A model generated the notes under the pieces. That model was given only the letters and a program-made list of their open reading frames with translations, did no database searches and was not told where the DNA came from. From the NCBI GenBank assembly GCA_900660155.1, contig CABFPE010000774.1:102774-166773 (forward strand): DNA of 64,000 nucleotides, read 5' to 3'. Below are positions 1 through 12,195 of the stretch, in pieces. Made by a program: the position numbers and the translations under genes. How positions within the stretch are numbered: position 1 is the stretch's first letter; each line of letters opens with the position of its first letter. Source of the DNA: Hofstenia miamia. Taxonomy: Eukaryota; Xenacoelomorpha; Acoela; Hofsteniidae.

Positions 1-579
1 TATATATATATACAGGAGCGCTCAGTACAGTAACAGGAATAACTTTTCAGCTTCAATCAGGACGTGAGCTGTTTTTTAAAATTTGGTTCTACATTGTATT
101 ATATTTGTAATTTCATTATACCTTCTAGCTAAAACATGGCTGTAATACATTATTTCAATTCAGTACTCAATTTCATTTATAATGACTAAATTTAGCTTAT
201 TTCATCTCATTACGTAATCAAAAGTAAATTTACGGGGACGCGGAAGCGTAACCAAATGTCTCAAGATTGGTACATAACCAAGAATGGAAAATTGACCGCG
301 GAAAGGGACTAGTACGGGACTTGGATAGAAATTGTGTGGTCACACAAGTCTCTCTTTTCCAAACTAGTTAATGGGCAGAATATTGACACACACCTCCATG
401 AAAATTTACGAGGGAATCCCCACAACAATAATCATGTGTATGTAAATATCTATACGAAGTATTTTTGCTTACCTATCTTTTGCCAAAATTATTATATATA
501 TATATATATATATTACCTATATATAATACATGCTCCCTTAACCCACACATTGAACTAAAGTCGTACACATAATCCATTT
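1..579. other. A+T-rich stretch, no gene recognised
   Basis: The window opens on a (TA)n tract (1-12), and another (TA)n lies at 493-513. A G+C-richer patch at 230-440 has a plus-strand frame broken by one stop and matching no family I recognise. No supported gene here. Confidence 0.5.
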
Positions 580-1680
580 GTTTGGAAATTCATTGGTCTC
601 AAGAGTATTCAATAGCCACCTATGTCATATTTTGTCATATTATTTGCTGTAGTCATCCAATCCATTGCTGTGTTTCTCTTCTCTTCCAAGTCTCAGCGTC
701 TCGCTGCTCTATAAAGGATTGAGCTTTGGACCCTTTAATCTTTTGCCTACACTCTTTCTGATCCTTTAAGATCAACCTAATCTAATCTAAGTATTATGTT
801 TAAATCTCTGAAGTTAATAACCTCCATATAGTTGGCAGACATGCTATATAGCTTGAAATTCCTTGCCTCACATCTTCTCTTTGTGTCCTTATATATAAGG
901 AATGTACCTTCCACAACCATTCATTCTGAACACCAAATCATCACACACACTTTCAATGCTACTGCTACTTTTTTATGGAAATTTGTGAAATACTTAAACC
1001 AATGCATAATATATTCTCATCTCTACCTGTCGCTCTTCATTTTCTCAGCTTTTTAGAGCATTTTCAATATTGGTGCTGAGATCACTTCATCTTCTTAACA
1101 TGATCACTGTCTATCAGTGGGCTCTCATTTTTTCATATGCTCTCCCAAAGACTTAGTGCACCCTCAATTGCTATAACTGTTGACTTTTCTCCTGCAACAA
1201 GGTCCCTGTATGATATTTTTTCTTGTATGCCAAAGTTCATGCTGTCTTCTTCTGCTTAGCTCTTGCCTTTAACTTTTTAATTTCTCAGCCGCTTCTACCA
1301 GTTTTTACATAATCTTTATCTTGCAGTTTAAATAGCAGTACACCTATCTTTTGGCTTACTTCACAGAACCTTTCAAATATTTAGTCAGATCTCAGCCACC
1401 TTATTTTTAGTTATATATTTTTCCAAGCAGGATTTCTATCTCCTTTAGCATATCGTCGTCAGTTTTCTCCATGCCCAAATCTAGATTCTTGAGCATCTCT
1501 CATCTGCTTACATATGCTAACCTATTCAATTTTGTGATATTTTGGATTCTCACCTCTCTAATATTTTGTTGATCTTTGCTGTCTCTACTGTTTATTGCTT
1601 CTCCGGATTTCCTTGGAAAATTTAATCTAATTTCCTCATCTGTTCCTACCATGATCCTTTCATTGATGTTGATAACGCAA
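580..1680. other. Pyrimidine-rich block, possibly an old antisense coding repeat
   Basis: This kilobase is strikingly C/T-rich on the plus strand and has fewer A/T runs than its surroundings. The reverse complement reads as broken stretches of charged, protein-like sequence rich in Lys, Glu and Arg, with many stops, as expected of a decayed transposon frame lying antisense. I saw no reverse-transcriptase or transposase motif, so the family is unknown. Confidence 0.3.
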
Positions 1681-2198
1681 TCATTGTTAAAAACAAATGC
1701 GTGGAATGACGAATTTTAATGAATATTTTTTATCTCTATAATTTTCGCAAAAAGTATTGAAAGTGTGAAATCTGCAAACATATTGAAAAAAATCAATTGT
1801 CGAAGATAAGCTAGAAATATTTCCAAAGGCTTAGAGCATTTTGTACTATTAACAATAGACTATATTCCTAAAGTCAATTTTGAACATATCAATTAAACAA
1901 CATTACATTTTAAGGCAATGAGTAGATGACATCAGAAGGCTTATCATTGAAATAAGTAATTTATTAATCGTTTAGTCAATATTATAATGATCAAATAATT
2001 CACTAGCTATTCTTAATATGCTAAATTTGTATCTGAGAATAAATATCAAAATTTAGAAATAATTGATTTCCTTTTTTGTGGAAAACTTAACCATGTAATT
2101 ATAGCATACTACAAAATCAATAATTAAATTTAAAATATATTTAATTTTTATGACAAAACATTGAAAATCAAATCATAAGAAAGGGAACATTTTGACAA
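1681..2198. other. A+T-rich flank downstream of the minus-strand gene
   Basis: This is the presumed 3' flank of the minus-strand gene ending at 2199. It holds runs of A and T and ATTAAA-like poly(A) signal variants on the minus strand, and nothing else recognisable. Confidence 0.4.
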
Positions 2199-2755
2199 TT
2201 AATCAGCCTTTATATGAGAAGTATTTCTATTTTTAAATCTTTTCAAGAATTCTCCACAAGAGTGCCTAATGGAAGAAGCTCTCCTTGATGTGGATTTGCT
2301 TGGATTAATATAATCCTCATTAGCAATTTCTGTATTCTGGCTTAACTTGTTGGCTGGGTGTCGGATCCGCAGCTTAGGACTGTTGCAGCTCAGTATGTTT
2401 ATGACATTACCATTCTTGTTGCTGATGTTTTCAGTAATATCTTTATTAATTATTCCTTTGTGTGAAGACATATTCTCAAGGTAATCTGCTTCTTTTATCC
2501 TGAAGTAACACAATTTAGTTCAGTAGAATTGCTAATGAAATTCCCCGCAAATAATTAAAAATTTAAAATTTAAAATATGTGTGATTTATGTACGTATGAT
2601 GTCATATTGAAATTTATGCAGAAGCTAATTTAAGAATTAAACATTTTGTAAAATCTGAAAGAACTTACCTCAATTTACTTCTTAAGTGCTCCTTACTTTG
2701 TGAAATAGTGACAGGTTTATTGGTCATAAAATAACAACCACTGCCTAACGTAAAT
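2199..2755 (-). CDS. Last two exons of an unrecognised gene
   Basis: The terminal exon is 2499-2199: an acceptor (TTACTTCAG), 99 codons after one split base, then TAA. The preceding exon is 2755-2669 and ends in a consensus donor (GAG|GTAAGT). The intron between them is 169 bp. Phases agree: the first exon leaves AG, which joins G to make Arg, giving a junction of SKL-R-IKEADYLE. The upstream boundary at 2755 rests on TTTTGTAG|A and is less sure; a stop lies just beyond it in frame. The protein tail is polar and basic, with SRRASSIRHSC about 30 residues before the end and KRFKNR near the C terminus. No transmembrane segment or known domain was seen. The matched splice sites and shared phase are the main reason to call it a gene. 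Earlier exons were not found. Confidence 0.6.
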
Positions 2756-2769
2756 CTACAAAATTATCC

Positions 2770-3859
2770 ACTACGGATCTAAACCGCAAATAAAATTTGG
2801 AATTAAATAGTAATTTAAAATTAAGAAATCATAAAAATAGACTAATATTTATTCGGAATCGCTACAACAAATATATTCTGTAAAAGTGAAAGATTTCCCT
2901 TTAGGAAATTTGGCACTTTCTCATTGAACATCTATGCGACGGTTGATCTTTATATGCAATTATATAAAATAATTTCAACATTGCCAATTGCTGATTTAAC
3001 TTACAAAACGGTAACATATTAATTTAGAAATAAATATGCAACTAGCTTAGTACAAATTCATCAATTAATTAATTGCTGTTTGTGTTGAAATTAATATTTG
3101 AGAAACAATATATAATGGCGGTTTCGGTGATATCTTATGACTACAGTTAGATCGATTGCAAATATAGATGATATTCACATGTTTATTGTACTAAGTAAAA
3201 ACACAAAAGCTTTAATACTGTAAAAAGACTGAAATTATTAGAGAAGGTGTCAATTTGTGCATTTAGAAAGAACACCCTTGTTCAATTAATATATTTAGAT
3301 TGCATAATGATGGTGATAAGTAAAGTTTGCTTTTGCCATACTTAACCACGCGGTAAGATTCTAGTGGATCAGACATCTATTGGTCCCAGTATCATTTACT
3401 TCTCTTTTCTTTTTTCCACTTCTATTCCATGCCCATGTCAGCCCCATCAATTATTCCAATGTTGTGCACCTGCATATTTTCAATTTGGCAAAATGTGGTT
3501 ACAATTATTAAATGCTCTGAAATCCGAGGTTCCAGTTTCTTTATTTATGGTCCCAGGCGCATTATAATTATAATATATGAACCCAAATCCTAGTCCCACT
3601 TAAAAGGACAGGATAGTCACACAAATCCCTGCCAGGTTTTCCCATGCAAACTAAAATATGAAATATTTAATTGAAGCTACATTTAGAGGATCAGGCATAT
3701 CCTACACATCCTAGATATCTCCTGGTTAAGTCAACATTTTTTGGCTATTAATGTTTCTGAGAATTCAGGAAGTTTATCTTATCACTTCTTCTCATTCCAT
3801 CAGAGATGTAGAATATTCAAATTCATTGTCTTCCCTAGTAGTTGTTTATTATATATATA

Positions 3860-3899
<40 letters not shown>

Positions 3900-4517
3900 G
3901 CTAAGATTGATTTTCACAGTTATAAATCAAAATGTCAGTTTCCAATATTCAAATCGCCAAATGCTATTCTCAGACCCTGAACAGTGGGAATAATTTTTCT
4001 CATTAATGAATTAAAATAGCTCATTGAGACACCGATCACTTTCAGATTATAAATGTATCCTGACAATATAACTAACTGGATTAATTAGGAGTTATAAATA
4101 TTGTTGTGGTCTACGAAATACTATAGACATTATTATTCAATTAATATGTGAAGATTCAATGCTTATTAGTTATATCTGTCATTATAACATGTAATAACTC
4201 TATTAGCAGCAAGCACAAGATGCCGCACATTTATATCTAGCATCTCCACGAAAATGATGTGAACTAACAAACGCGAACCAGAGTACAGAGTTGGTTAGAT
4301 GGGCCAATTTTTCCAAAATGTTAGGTCACCGGATCAGATTTATTTTAACAAATGATAGAAATAACTTATACAAGAGGGTTAATTTCAATAAAGGCAGGCT
4401 TATTATCCCGTCATCACTGAAATACAAAAATTTCATGTGTGCCTTAAATCAATTTATTGGTTTCAGAAATTTTGTATCCTGATTTTCGTTTGTTTATGTA
4501 ATATGGCCCTGCCAATC
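2770..4517. other. Intergenic, A+T-rich, with one (TA)n tract
   Basis: Contains a (TA)n tract at 3864-3894 and a G+C-richer patch at 3350-3640 that reads as broken protein-like sequence on the minus strand. The patch looks like an old repeat but fits no family I can name. No supported gene. Confidence 0.4.
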
Positions 4518-4653
4518 CGGAAATTGGGTATTCATATTCAGATAATGTTTTGGCAAATCTGAGTCCATATTCTAATCTAAGAAAACGGAAATTGGGTATT
4601 CATATTCAGATAATGTTTTGGCAAATCTGAGTCCATATTCTAATCTAAGAAAA
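4518..4653. repeat. Exact 68-bp tandem duplication (two copies)
   Basis: Positions 4518-4585 and 4586-4653 are identical copies of a 68-bp unit beginning CGGAAATTGGGTATTC. Perfect identity points to a recent duplication or an assembly artefact. Confidence 0.9.
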
Positions 4654-6417
4654 AATTGATTTGCATAATTACTTTCATAGCAAAAAATATGTTGTTAATA
4701 GTTACGGTTAACAAACTTTAAACGTGAAAAACTTTAACTTGTTAATCTATAATAGAAGGATTGAACTGAGAAATATGATTTCACACAAACTTTAGTTGTA
4801 CACATTATTTCAGAAGCCCATCAGAATCTTCTAGATCCGTCACTGTAGCATACAAAGATTCTAATTAGAATCCAAAATAGATTCGGATTTGATTTCGTTT
4901 ACTTGTAAATCCCTATTTTGTAATAAATTATGGGAGTTGTTAGAAAAATTTCTTTAAAATGCAAGGTAAAGCAAAACCCTGCAAGTAATTTCTTAGAAAA
5001 CAGGTTATTCGTGTCACAGGGTCATTTATTTTGCTATTTTGCAGGTTTATGCCGGGGCACTGGGTCATACATTGTGACTCTGTTGAAACTTTGACCCGCT
5101 CCCGATCCAAAGTAAGACAATGATACAGAGCCGACCCCGACAAAAGATTTATCTGAAATCGGGTTGGGTTTGAGTACTCCAGTGCATAAGTTAAGTTATA
5201 TGCACATAAAAAACTAACAGCATTATAATTTTCTCAAATTTTTGTTGTTCAACCTGAACTTGCACATGTGTTAAAATAACTGTTCGTTTCATTTGCTGAA
5301 ATTCACGTTCATAAACCTAAGTATAAACCTTATACTTTTCCACTATTTGTGTAACATTTATGGCGGAAAATAATACTGTTTTTATGAATAAATTGGTAAG
5401 GTTTTTGTGTAAGGTTCACACTTTCTATTAAATTAACTTTTTAGTTAAGTAATGGCTAAGCACATATTTAATATATTTGTATTTCATTGAAACAGTGATT
5501 GAAGTATTTCAATTACTATTAATTAACAATAGCATTTCATTTTTAAAGTAACAAAGATATATTTACAACTTTTACAAGATTTCGAGTGTTTAACTATTAA
5601 ATATTGTATTTTTCTTTATTCGGTTATGTTTTAGCTATTCATAGCAGAATGACTTTTGCCCCCAAGTCAGAAAGACGTTTCTTCATCAATAACACCACAA
5701 TCTGCAGCTCTCAGTTGAGTGATGAGATTTCCCAGGTGGAATAAACTGCTGACAATAATAATCAAATTAAATTCAACTATTTCTTAAAACTTTTTAGAAT
5801 TGGTTTGATGGATTGCTACCTTCATGAAAAAGTAATTGCAAAGTGATTGATTACAACGAAAATTATCTAAATTGAATTGCAGCTTGAAGCTGAAGGTCTA
5901 AAATGCAAAAATGCTGGTATTAACTTATAATTAGTAATATATTCAGGTCATTTACTTCAGTTTACAAAGAGTATTAACAGTAAGCACTAAATAATGAATT
6001 TCTACACACTAGATGGCGTTATTGTAGTATTTAATAGTATGGACCTAAAATTTCCTATCCGAGTAGCAGATAATGTAATACAGAGTAAGCTTGCCAAAAT
6101 TTTGCTTAAGGTCAACGTCATCCTTAAAAAACTACATAATGCTTTAATAATTTTACTAAAATCAAACTTGGTACTTTATATACTTTTGCCAGGCTCCTTT
6201 TTAATTTTTGGTGAGTTGTTAAGAAACACTGCAATTTTGATTTGGCAAAATCTTCTGAAATAAGGCCAAGTAAGAAAAATAATACCTAAAAGTATAAGAA
6301 AATATGGGAAGCATCACACAAATTTTCACTAACCATAAATTCGAAATTTAAAGGTGAACTCAAACGCTTAAGCACATTTTACACTGTAAAATTAAATTTA
6401 GGGGAAAAAGATTATCA
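4654..6417. other. Intergenic, mostly featureless
   Basis: Apart from the possible short exon at 5360-5395, this holds a G+C-richer patch at 5020-5180 with GACCCGCTCCCGATCC and GGGTTGGGTTTG motifs, related in style to other ACCCGACCC-like patches in the window. An AG/GT-bounded open stretch at 5634-5737 and an 89-codon frame at 5994-6263 are not convincing. Confidence 0.4.
5360..5395 (+). CDS. Possible first coding exon of an unknown gene
   Basis: A 12-codon frame starts at ATG 5360 (context ATTTATGG) and runs MAENNTVFMNKL straight into a good donor, TTG|GTAAGG, at codon phase 0. This is the usual shape of a short 5' coding exon. The nearest downstream acceptor (5633) would give a stop within six codons, so the next exon is not identified. 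The call rests on the start context and donor alone and could be chance. Confidence 0.25.
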
Positions 6418-6506
6418 CCTAATGGAATAGCATCTTCAGAAAATGCTTGTGTGACGACGAAACTAATGGAATGAGATCTTCAGAAAATGCTAGTGTGTCC
6501 GCGAAC
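6418..6506. repeat. Imperfect tandem duplication, unit about 45 bp
   Basis: Two adjacent copies share CTAATGGAAT, ATCTTCAGAAAATGCT and TGTG, with several substitutions between them. It is older than the exact duplication at 4518. Confidence 0.75.
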
Positions 6507-6888
6507 TAAGAATAGATTTGATCTTTTCTAGTAAATCATATGCTGTATATAAGATCTCTAAAATAACTTGAAATTGACTGCTCATGTTATATTTATTGGA
6601 TACGTAACTTACTATGTATGTAATAAAATTCATTGTATTTTGCCTGTTGAATATCACAATAAAGAAATCTTTGCTTAAAGATTTAAACAGAAATGCTAGT
6701 TAGTGTGCACCCTGTACGTAAACGTTAATCACATATTGACTAATGGTATAGATTAACAGTAAGTAATTTAGGCATTTTCATCCATCTCTGAATGTTTCTA
6801 TAGAAGTTTCTAAAGGCTCATAGCTAACGACAGAGTTGTAGACATAGCTCCAATTAATATCTAAAACCTGAAAACACTACATGATATG

Positions 6889-7194
6889 CAGTGTTGGCAT
6901 TGCAGGCCACGGCACAGCACATAAATCTATGAAATTTTTCTTTGAATGTAGAAGGCGTTTTAGATTAACTTTTAGGAATGAAATGTCTTTGGCGGCCAAT
7001 ATTTTCAATAGTTAACAAATGGTTCAAAAAACAAAACTTTCGATGATTTTATTATGCATATTAAAAGACTTAGTAAATCAAAAAATAATTATATTTGAAA
7101 CATATTCAAATGTGGACGCGAGCAACGCACGGGCACGAGATTTTCTGTACAAATGGGCATTGTACGAGTACGGCACGGCACGGTTAAAACACTG
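6889..7194. mobile_element. Non-autonomous hAT-type element, 306 bp, exact 8-bp target duplication
   Basis: The left end is CAGTGTTGGCATTGC and the right end, read inward on the minus strand, is CAGTGTTTTAACCGTG. Both flanks carry the identical octamer ATGATATG (6881-6888 and 7195-7202), the target-site duplication length of hAT transposons. Just inside both ends are G+C-rich repeats: CCACGGCACAGCAC on the left, CCGTGCCGTGCCGTAC in the right-end reading. Subterminal repeats of this sort are known as transposase-binding sites in hAT elements. No transposase frame fits in 306 bp, so it would have been moved in trans. The exact duplication suggests a fairly young insertion. Confidence 0.85.
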
Positions 7195-7202
7195 ATGATA
7201 TG

Positions 7203-7744
7203 TAATCGGGTTCTCTTTTGTTTGCGTCCAGCACGACGACATTTATTTATTCATACATTTAAAAAACCACTGCCTAATGTATAGGTGTGTGCGTTGCCAA
7301 ATTTTGGTCACAGCACAGGCAGCAAGCACCAAAAATAAATCTGCACTGAAGCTTGAGTAATTCACCACACTGCAAAAATCTCTCTCATAGTCACACTACA
7401 GTACTCACGTTTCGAAACAATTACCTAACAATGCAAATAATTACAATTCCTTGAGGCAACAATTTCTTCATTTGAAATTTATTCAATTTCAGTCAAGGCA
7501 TTGCTGCATTGGTGCACATTACACTTCTATTTGAAATTTAACAAAATAAAGAATTTCCGTATAAATTTTTCTTTATGCAATGTATTTCGTTTTTGTGGAA
7601 GCATAAATGCAGCTAGAATTAAAGACAAATCTGAATTTGGTAGGGTCTTAGAGTATCTTATGCATTGAGATATCTAGATGCATCATTTCAAGCAATGTAA
7701 AATAATATTACTATTAAAGTCTTCTGAGAACATGGATTACTTAG
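7203..7744. other. Intergenic, no feature recognised
   Basis: A+T-rich sequence with no supported frame, tract or paired repeat. Confidence 0.4.
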
Positions 7745-7930
7745 CGACCACCGTGTTTTTGCAAAAGTCACTGAACAATGACTTCCAATGATACCTGATA
7801 AATTCAGCCCAACAGAAAATTTTGTTCAAAGGTTAGTGCGAGAGATTGCTGGTAAGTTCAATTCAGGAAGAGAATCTGTAATAACCGTGAAAGCTCAAAG
7901 TGGACGAGATGGTCACCAATCAGAAGAGCA
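7745..7930 (+). pseudogene. Decayed histone H3-like pseudogene fragment
   Basis: Positions 7827-7850 translate to QRLVREIA, identical to the conserved block of histone H3 (KLPFQRLVREIAQDFK). Upstream, nucleotides from about 7790 follow the expected order of the RYQKSTELLIRKLPF segment with small gaps (KFSPTENF is read directly before QRLVREIA). The match weakens after the block (GKFN in place of QDFK) and on to about 7930. A stop lies in frame upstream at about 7778 and another at about 7935. H3 normally has 136 codons and no intron here, so this is a broken, probably reinserted copy. The GTAAGT just after the block arises from decayed codons and is unlikely to be a functional donor. Confidence 0.5.
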
Positions 7931-7934
7931 TGAA

Positions 7935-9477
7935 TAAAATTATCGATGCCTATTAGTATTGAGACATAGTCCTCGAAAAGGAGAAATTAATTCAAAGAAT
8001 GAGTTATGAAACATTCACTGGATCAAGACGTTTTGCAATAAAATCTGTCACCAAGGCATTGGTCAATTTGAACCAGTTTGTCAGCTGTTGTGATGAGAGA
8101 CCAGTGTGAAAGCTTGGTTTGTTGCGATTGAATTCACGTAGTATACTTTACTTGATATTTCAATAATAATTGCTATTTTAGTATTTCGTCCACTTGTGAA
8201 ATGACAAAATATAGTTAGTAGTGTTTGTGGTTATTTTGAAACAAAAATTAATGAAAATCAGCTATTTTGTTGTACTAAAATATAATAATTCAGAGAATAC
8301 TCAATCAAGTAATTTACAGCAGAATTAGCTGAACTCTTTAGAATAGCTTCGGACAAACTTATGTTAAAAAACATTGAACTATTAAAAAATCGCTCATTTA
8401 TAGTTTTATATATATATATATATATATAATCAAGACTTAAAAATTTAAATAAATTGTTTTCAATTTAATTTGAAATATAATCATTGAAAAATTTTTTTAT
8501 GCAAACTTCCAATTTTTAAGAACATCAAGTTGCAAAAAAAAATTTTTTTGACACACACTAGTAGAGTGTGGATGCACATGTACATCCTATGCTAATACAA
8601 GAAAGCAGTTTTATGAAATTTGAATTTTATTCTGAAGTGCTAACAAAATACTAATAATTAAGGAGAAAATATTTAACTGAAAATGCATTTTTCTTAAAAT
8701 TGAATTTTCTTAGTGTAAACTCCTAATGTATCTATCATAATAAAATATCGTTTCTAAATAATAATCGTAATGAGAATATCTCATGTTGCTAATGCCTAAA
8801 ATTGGTAGTGACGTTAACCACTATTTGCATTTTGAAGTACTCAGTTTAAAACATATCTTAAAATTTCTTGCTAGAATGTTGTTATTTTCTCTAGGTAATC
8901 AGTGCTTTATGTTAATGATATACATTTTCTAATTGAAGTTGACTTTTAAAATTCATGGTGTTAAATACTTCTATATATTAAATATTTCTATTTATTCAAT
9001 CACATCAATTGCAAACAACAGTTTGATTTTAATTTAGGAAAACGACTGGCCATGAATTTAATTATTTTGTACATCAAAGAGAGGATGACGACAATTCCAA
9101 TTTTACGAGATTTCATGGAGCTTTACAGTAGCTCGAAATTAAAGGACTAAACAGAAATGTTAGCCGCATTTTGACCTTAAACCTTTATAGTCTTACAGCT
9201 AAATGAGTTCATTTATGCGCTTATTTGCAGATGATAGTTCTTTTATCAATTTTGAATTGTGACGGAGTTATAAGTACATAGGCCAACTGGCATTTTCTGT
9301 AATAGTACAAACAATTTACAAACAATTTTAAATATTGTGGATACGCAATTGATTATAATTTTATTATAATCGAGTAGAAATGTTAATTTGAATTTTCAGT
9401 GGTCTTTCAAAAAAGAAATCAAGATTACTAACTTATTTATCCTCTGTAATTTCATGTACCTTATTACTGTTGTGCAA
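7935..9477. other. Intergenic, A+T-rich
   Basis: Contains a (TA)n tract at 8407-8428 and long A/T runs. No coding signal, paired repeat or motif was found. Confidence 0.4.
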
Positions 9478-9828
9478 CAAGGATTCATGGGTCATTAATG
9501 GCGCTTGACCGCTCTGTCACTAATGACTTATCAATAAATTCAACAATGGGTCAATAATGAATTTATTTCTAGCTAAATTTATCAAATTATTCATGCAATG
9601 CAAAATACAATTTTAAAAATTAGTTAAGAACGTCGTATCAAATACAAAATAAACATCTGTAAGGTAATAGTAATCCTTATGTTGATATTTTGTTTCCCAG
9701 ATTATAATATTGTACAACACTAATTTAAACTAAATGTTTTTGATATAAATAAGTTTGAAAATATTTCAAATTTTGTTGGACCACAATTGAACCGGCCGCC
9801 AAATGCATCAATGGTCCATGAATCCTTG
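9478..9828. mobile_element. Inverted-repeat element, 351 bp, hAT-like ends
   Basis: The left end CAAGGATTCATGG (9478) is repeated exactly, inverted, at the right end (to 9828). The similarity continues imperfectly inward (GTCATTAATGGCGC against ACCATTGATGCATTTGGC). The CAAGG start and size fit a small hAT-type element. The 8 bases outside each end do not match, so the target duplication has decayed or the ends are off by a few bases. It has no internal frame. Confidence 0.6.
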
Positions 9829-9899
9829 TCATTTGGGATGTAGCATAACATTCAAACTATGTTCTGTTCCTCCGCATTGCAACATAGTGCAGTGACAGA

Positions 9900-11620
9900 T
9901 GCATACTTGATTCTTCGATCATCATGGAGTTCATCTGTTGTTCTCAACTATTAAAACACATTGAAAAACTTTACTCAGCATCGGATGAAAATTCTCCCGC
10001 ATTTGTTTTGTAGATTTACTTTGTTAATTCTTTTGACAAAGTAAATCATTTCAATTTGTTTCAAAAACTTAACGAGAGTGATATTCCAATCTAAATCAAT
10101 TTAAGGAAATTGTTATGATCTTAATTATCTGAGAGTAAGCAAAGAGTTACTAGTAATAGGTACCATCTAACTATCGAAATATTTCAATCGGTGTATCACA
10201 GGTGCCTATATTGGGCCCTTTACTATTTATAACTCATGTTATTTTTTTACCAAAATTTTTCTTCAATGCTATTCCTTACCTTTTCTCAGACGATATTGAA
10301 TTGTGCTCTACATCCTTATCACTACTCAAATTTTTTTACTAAAATTAGGCCTATGAAAATGAAATGAAATTTAATGTCAATAAATTTCAAATATTTTCAT
10401 CATAAAGATTCGAATTTCATTCACATTTTGAAAAATTATATAAAATCGTCTGATTCTGTTAAAGATCTTGAAGTTTATATCTCTAGACATCTGTCATGGA
10501 ATAACCATTTCTCTAAAAAAAATTAAAGCAGCTAATTATAAATCATTCCTACATCTTAGGTGCAACAATCCCTTTAAGGTGGCCTTTCCCCCTCATCAAA
10601 GTCAAAATTGTGAAAAAATATTAAAATTCAGTTTTGGCCATAAATGTATTGGTAATATATCTACCTTTCGATTGCTATAATTGATCTTAAAGAAATAATA
10701 TCATTTTTTCTTAAACTAATCAAAGTCAGCAAATTTTGTCTAGCAAGTAGCAACAGGCCCTAGCTGCAAAGGTACCTTTTGATTTTTTTCTTCATTAGTG
10801 CTCAAATAGATACAACAAAAAAAATTAGTTAAATTGCTTAATATATGACATCTTTTGGATTACAGAAATTCATTACATAATATAATAATATAAAAATGCG
10901 ATTTTTTCAACATAAGTGATCTTCGAAAATTTCATAGAATAATAAATTTTTTGAAGGTATGTTCTCAAATAACTAACTAGGTTCTTAACTACAATTTTAG
11001 CAAAACGATTTTTGTGAAAAAATCGTAAATTTTAAAAAATCACAATAAATATATAACCAAGCATTATTTTGCTCCGATTGTAGTTGTGGATTCATGCGCA
11101 AAAATTTTTTTGAGCTATATATATATAAAAATTGGCATTTTCGGTAAATTTTGAGCAATTTTTGAACAAAATAAATCAAGGTCAAGATCATATCATGAAA
11201 CATCAAAATTTTTCTTAAACCAAGGCTTTTCCAGCTATTACATTAGCAAACCTTAACACCAATCTTCAAACAAAAACACAATTTTAGCACAATGGTAACA
11301 TCTAAGCTGACCTACGCTTATCAAATATGGTAGTGTAGTTCCTCGAATCTTAACATACCTGAAAACCTCCAAAGGCGTTTTACAAAACGGATTTTACCAC
11401 TTGGAAATTATAAAGAACAACTGATGGAACAAAATTTATTGCTTATTTATTTTTATTTAGAAAATTCAGATTGTTGTTCCTCAAAAACTCTTTAAAAATA
11501 ATGTTGATCAAAATGTTGAGGATTTCATAAACATTTTTATTCCTTGCAGTTCACAAGAAGATTAACCAAGACACGTTTTACATCAACATCTTTGGAAAAA
11601 AAAGCAATTTATTTTTTTTC
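9900..11620 (+). mobile_element. Degenerate LINE reverse transcriptase (Jockey/CR1 type)
   Basis: Broken frames carry reverse-transcriptase landmarks in the right order: YFVNSFDKVNHFNLFQKL (about 10014, the usual D-F-x-KAFDKV block), GVSQVPILGPLLF (about 10190, for GVPQGSVLGPLLF), LFSDDIELC (about 10280, the catalytic FADD box with Ser for Ala), then LEVYISRHLSWNNHF (about 10470). The C-terminal region resumes at 11300-11400 with LTYAYQIW and NLQRRFTKRILPLGNYKEQL. The 10.7-11.2 kb stretch between these parts has no LINE similarity and may be a later insertion. Stops and frame changes are numerous, so the copy is old and dead. Confidence 0.7.
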
Positions 11621-12195
11621 ACAGAATAGTTAAAGATGCCAATTATGTGCATTTACATACTGATATTGATCTATTTGATCGTCCAAAGATGGTTTCGAAG
11701 ACATTAAATGTATTTTTTTGGAATTATTTTTTGAAAGATTACAACATTACTAATAAATATTTATTTTCTCAATACCACTTGCTCTTGTTGCAAAGAAAGG
11801 AATTCCTATTTAATTTGTACATAGTTTTTCTTTATTTGTAACTTGTATTATGCCATTGTCTCAATTGCTTACATTTCAGTGACTTATTCAAATGCATGCC
11901 CTACATACATTTTTTGCAGTTCAACTTGGATTATAAATTTAGCAGTCAATATCAGTAGTCTAGGCAAATATTGATTGCACCAAATTTTGCCTAAATTACT
12001 ATGGAGAATGCAATATATTCAATTCAAGTAAAGGGTACTTATTTTAAAACTGCAACACATAAAATTGTTAGTATTGTATTAGCATTATACTGTTTCAAGG
12101 TAGTCCCTTTTGATAATCATGTTTTTCATGTAGACCAGTTCCAATTACGAATTATAAGCTGAATAAAGGACAAGAAAACCGAATTAATGTTAAAA
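11621..12195. other. Intergenic, A+T-rich
   Basis: Probable 3' tail of the LINE followed by unclassified sequence. Nothing else is supported. Confidence 0.35.

Noticed and set aside
5634-5737. AG/GT-bounded open stretch reading HSRMTFAPKSERRFF...
   Set aside because: Its open phase does not match the only nearby upstream exon candidate (5360-5395), and no family was recognised.
5994-6263. 89-codon frame
   Set aside because: Composition is that expected by chance in A+T-rich DNA; no splice context or motif.
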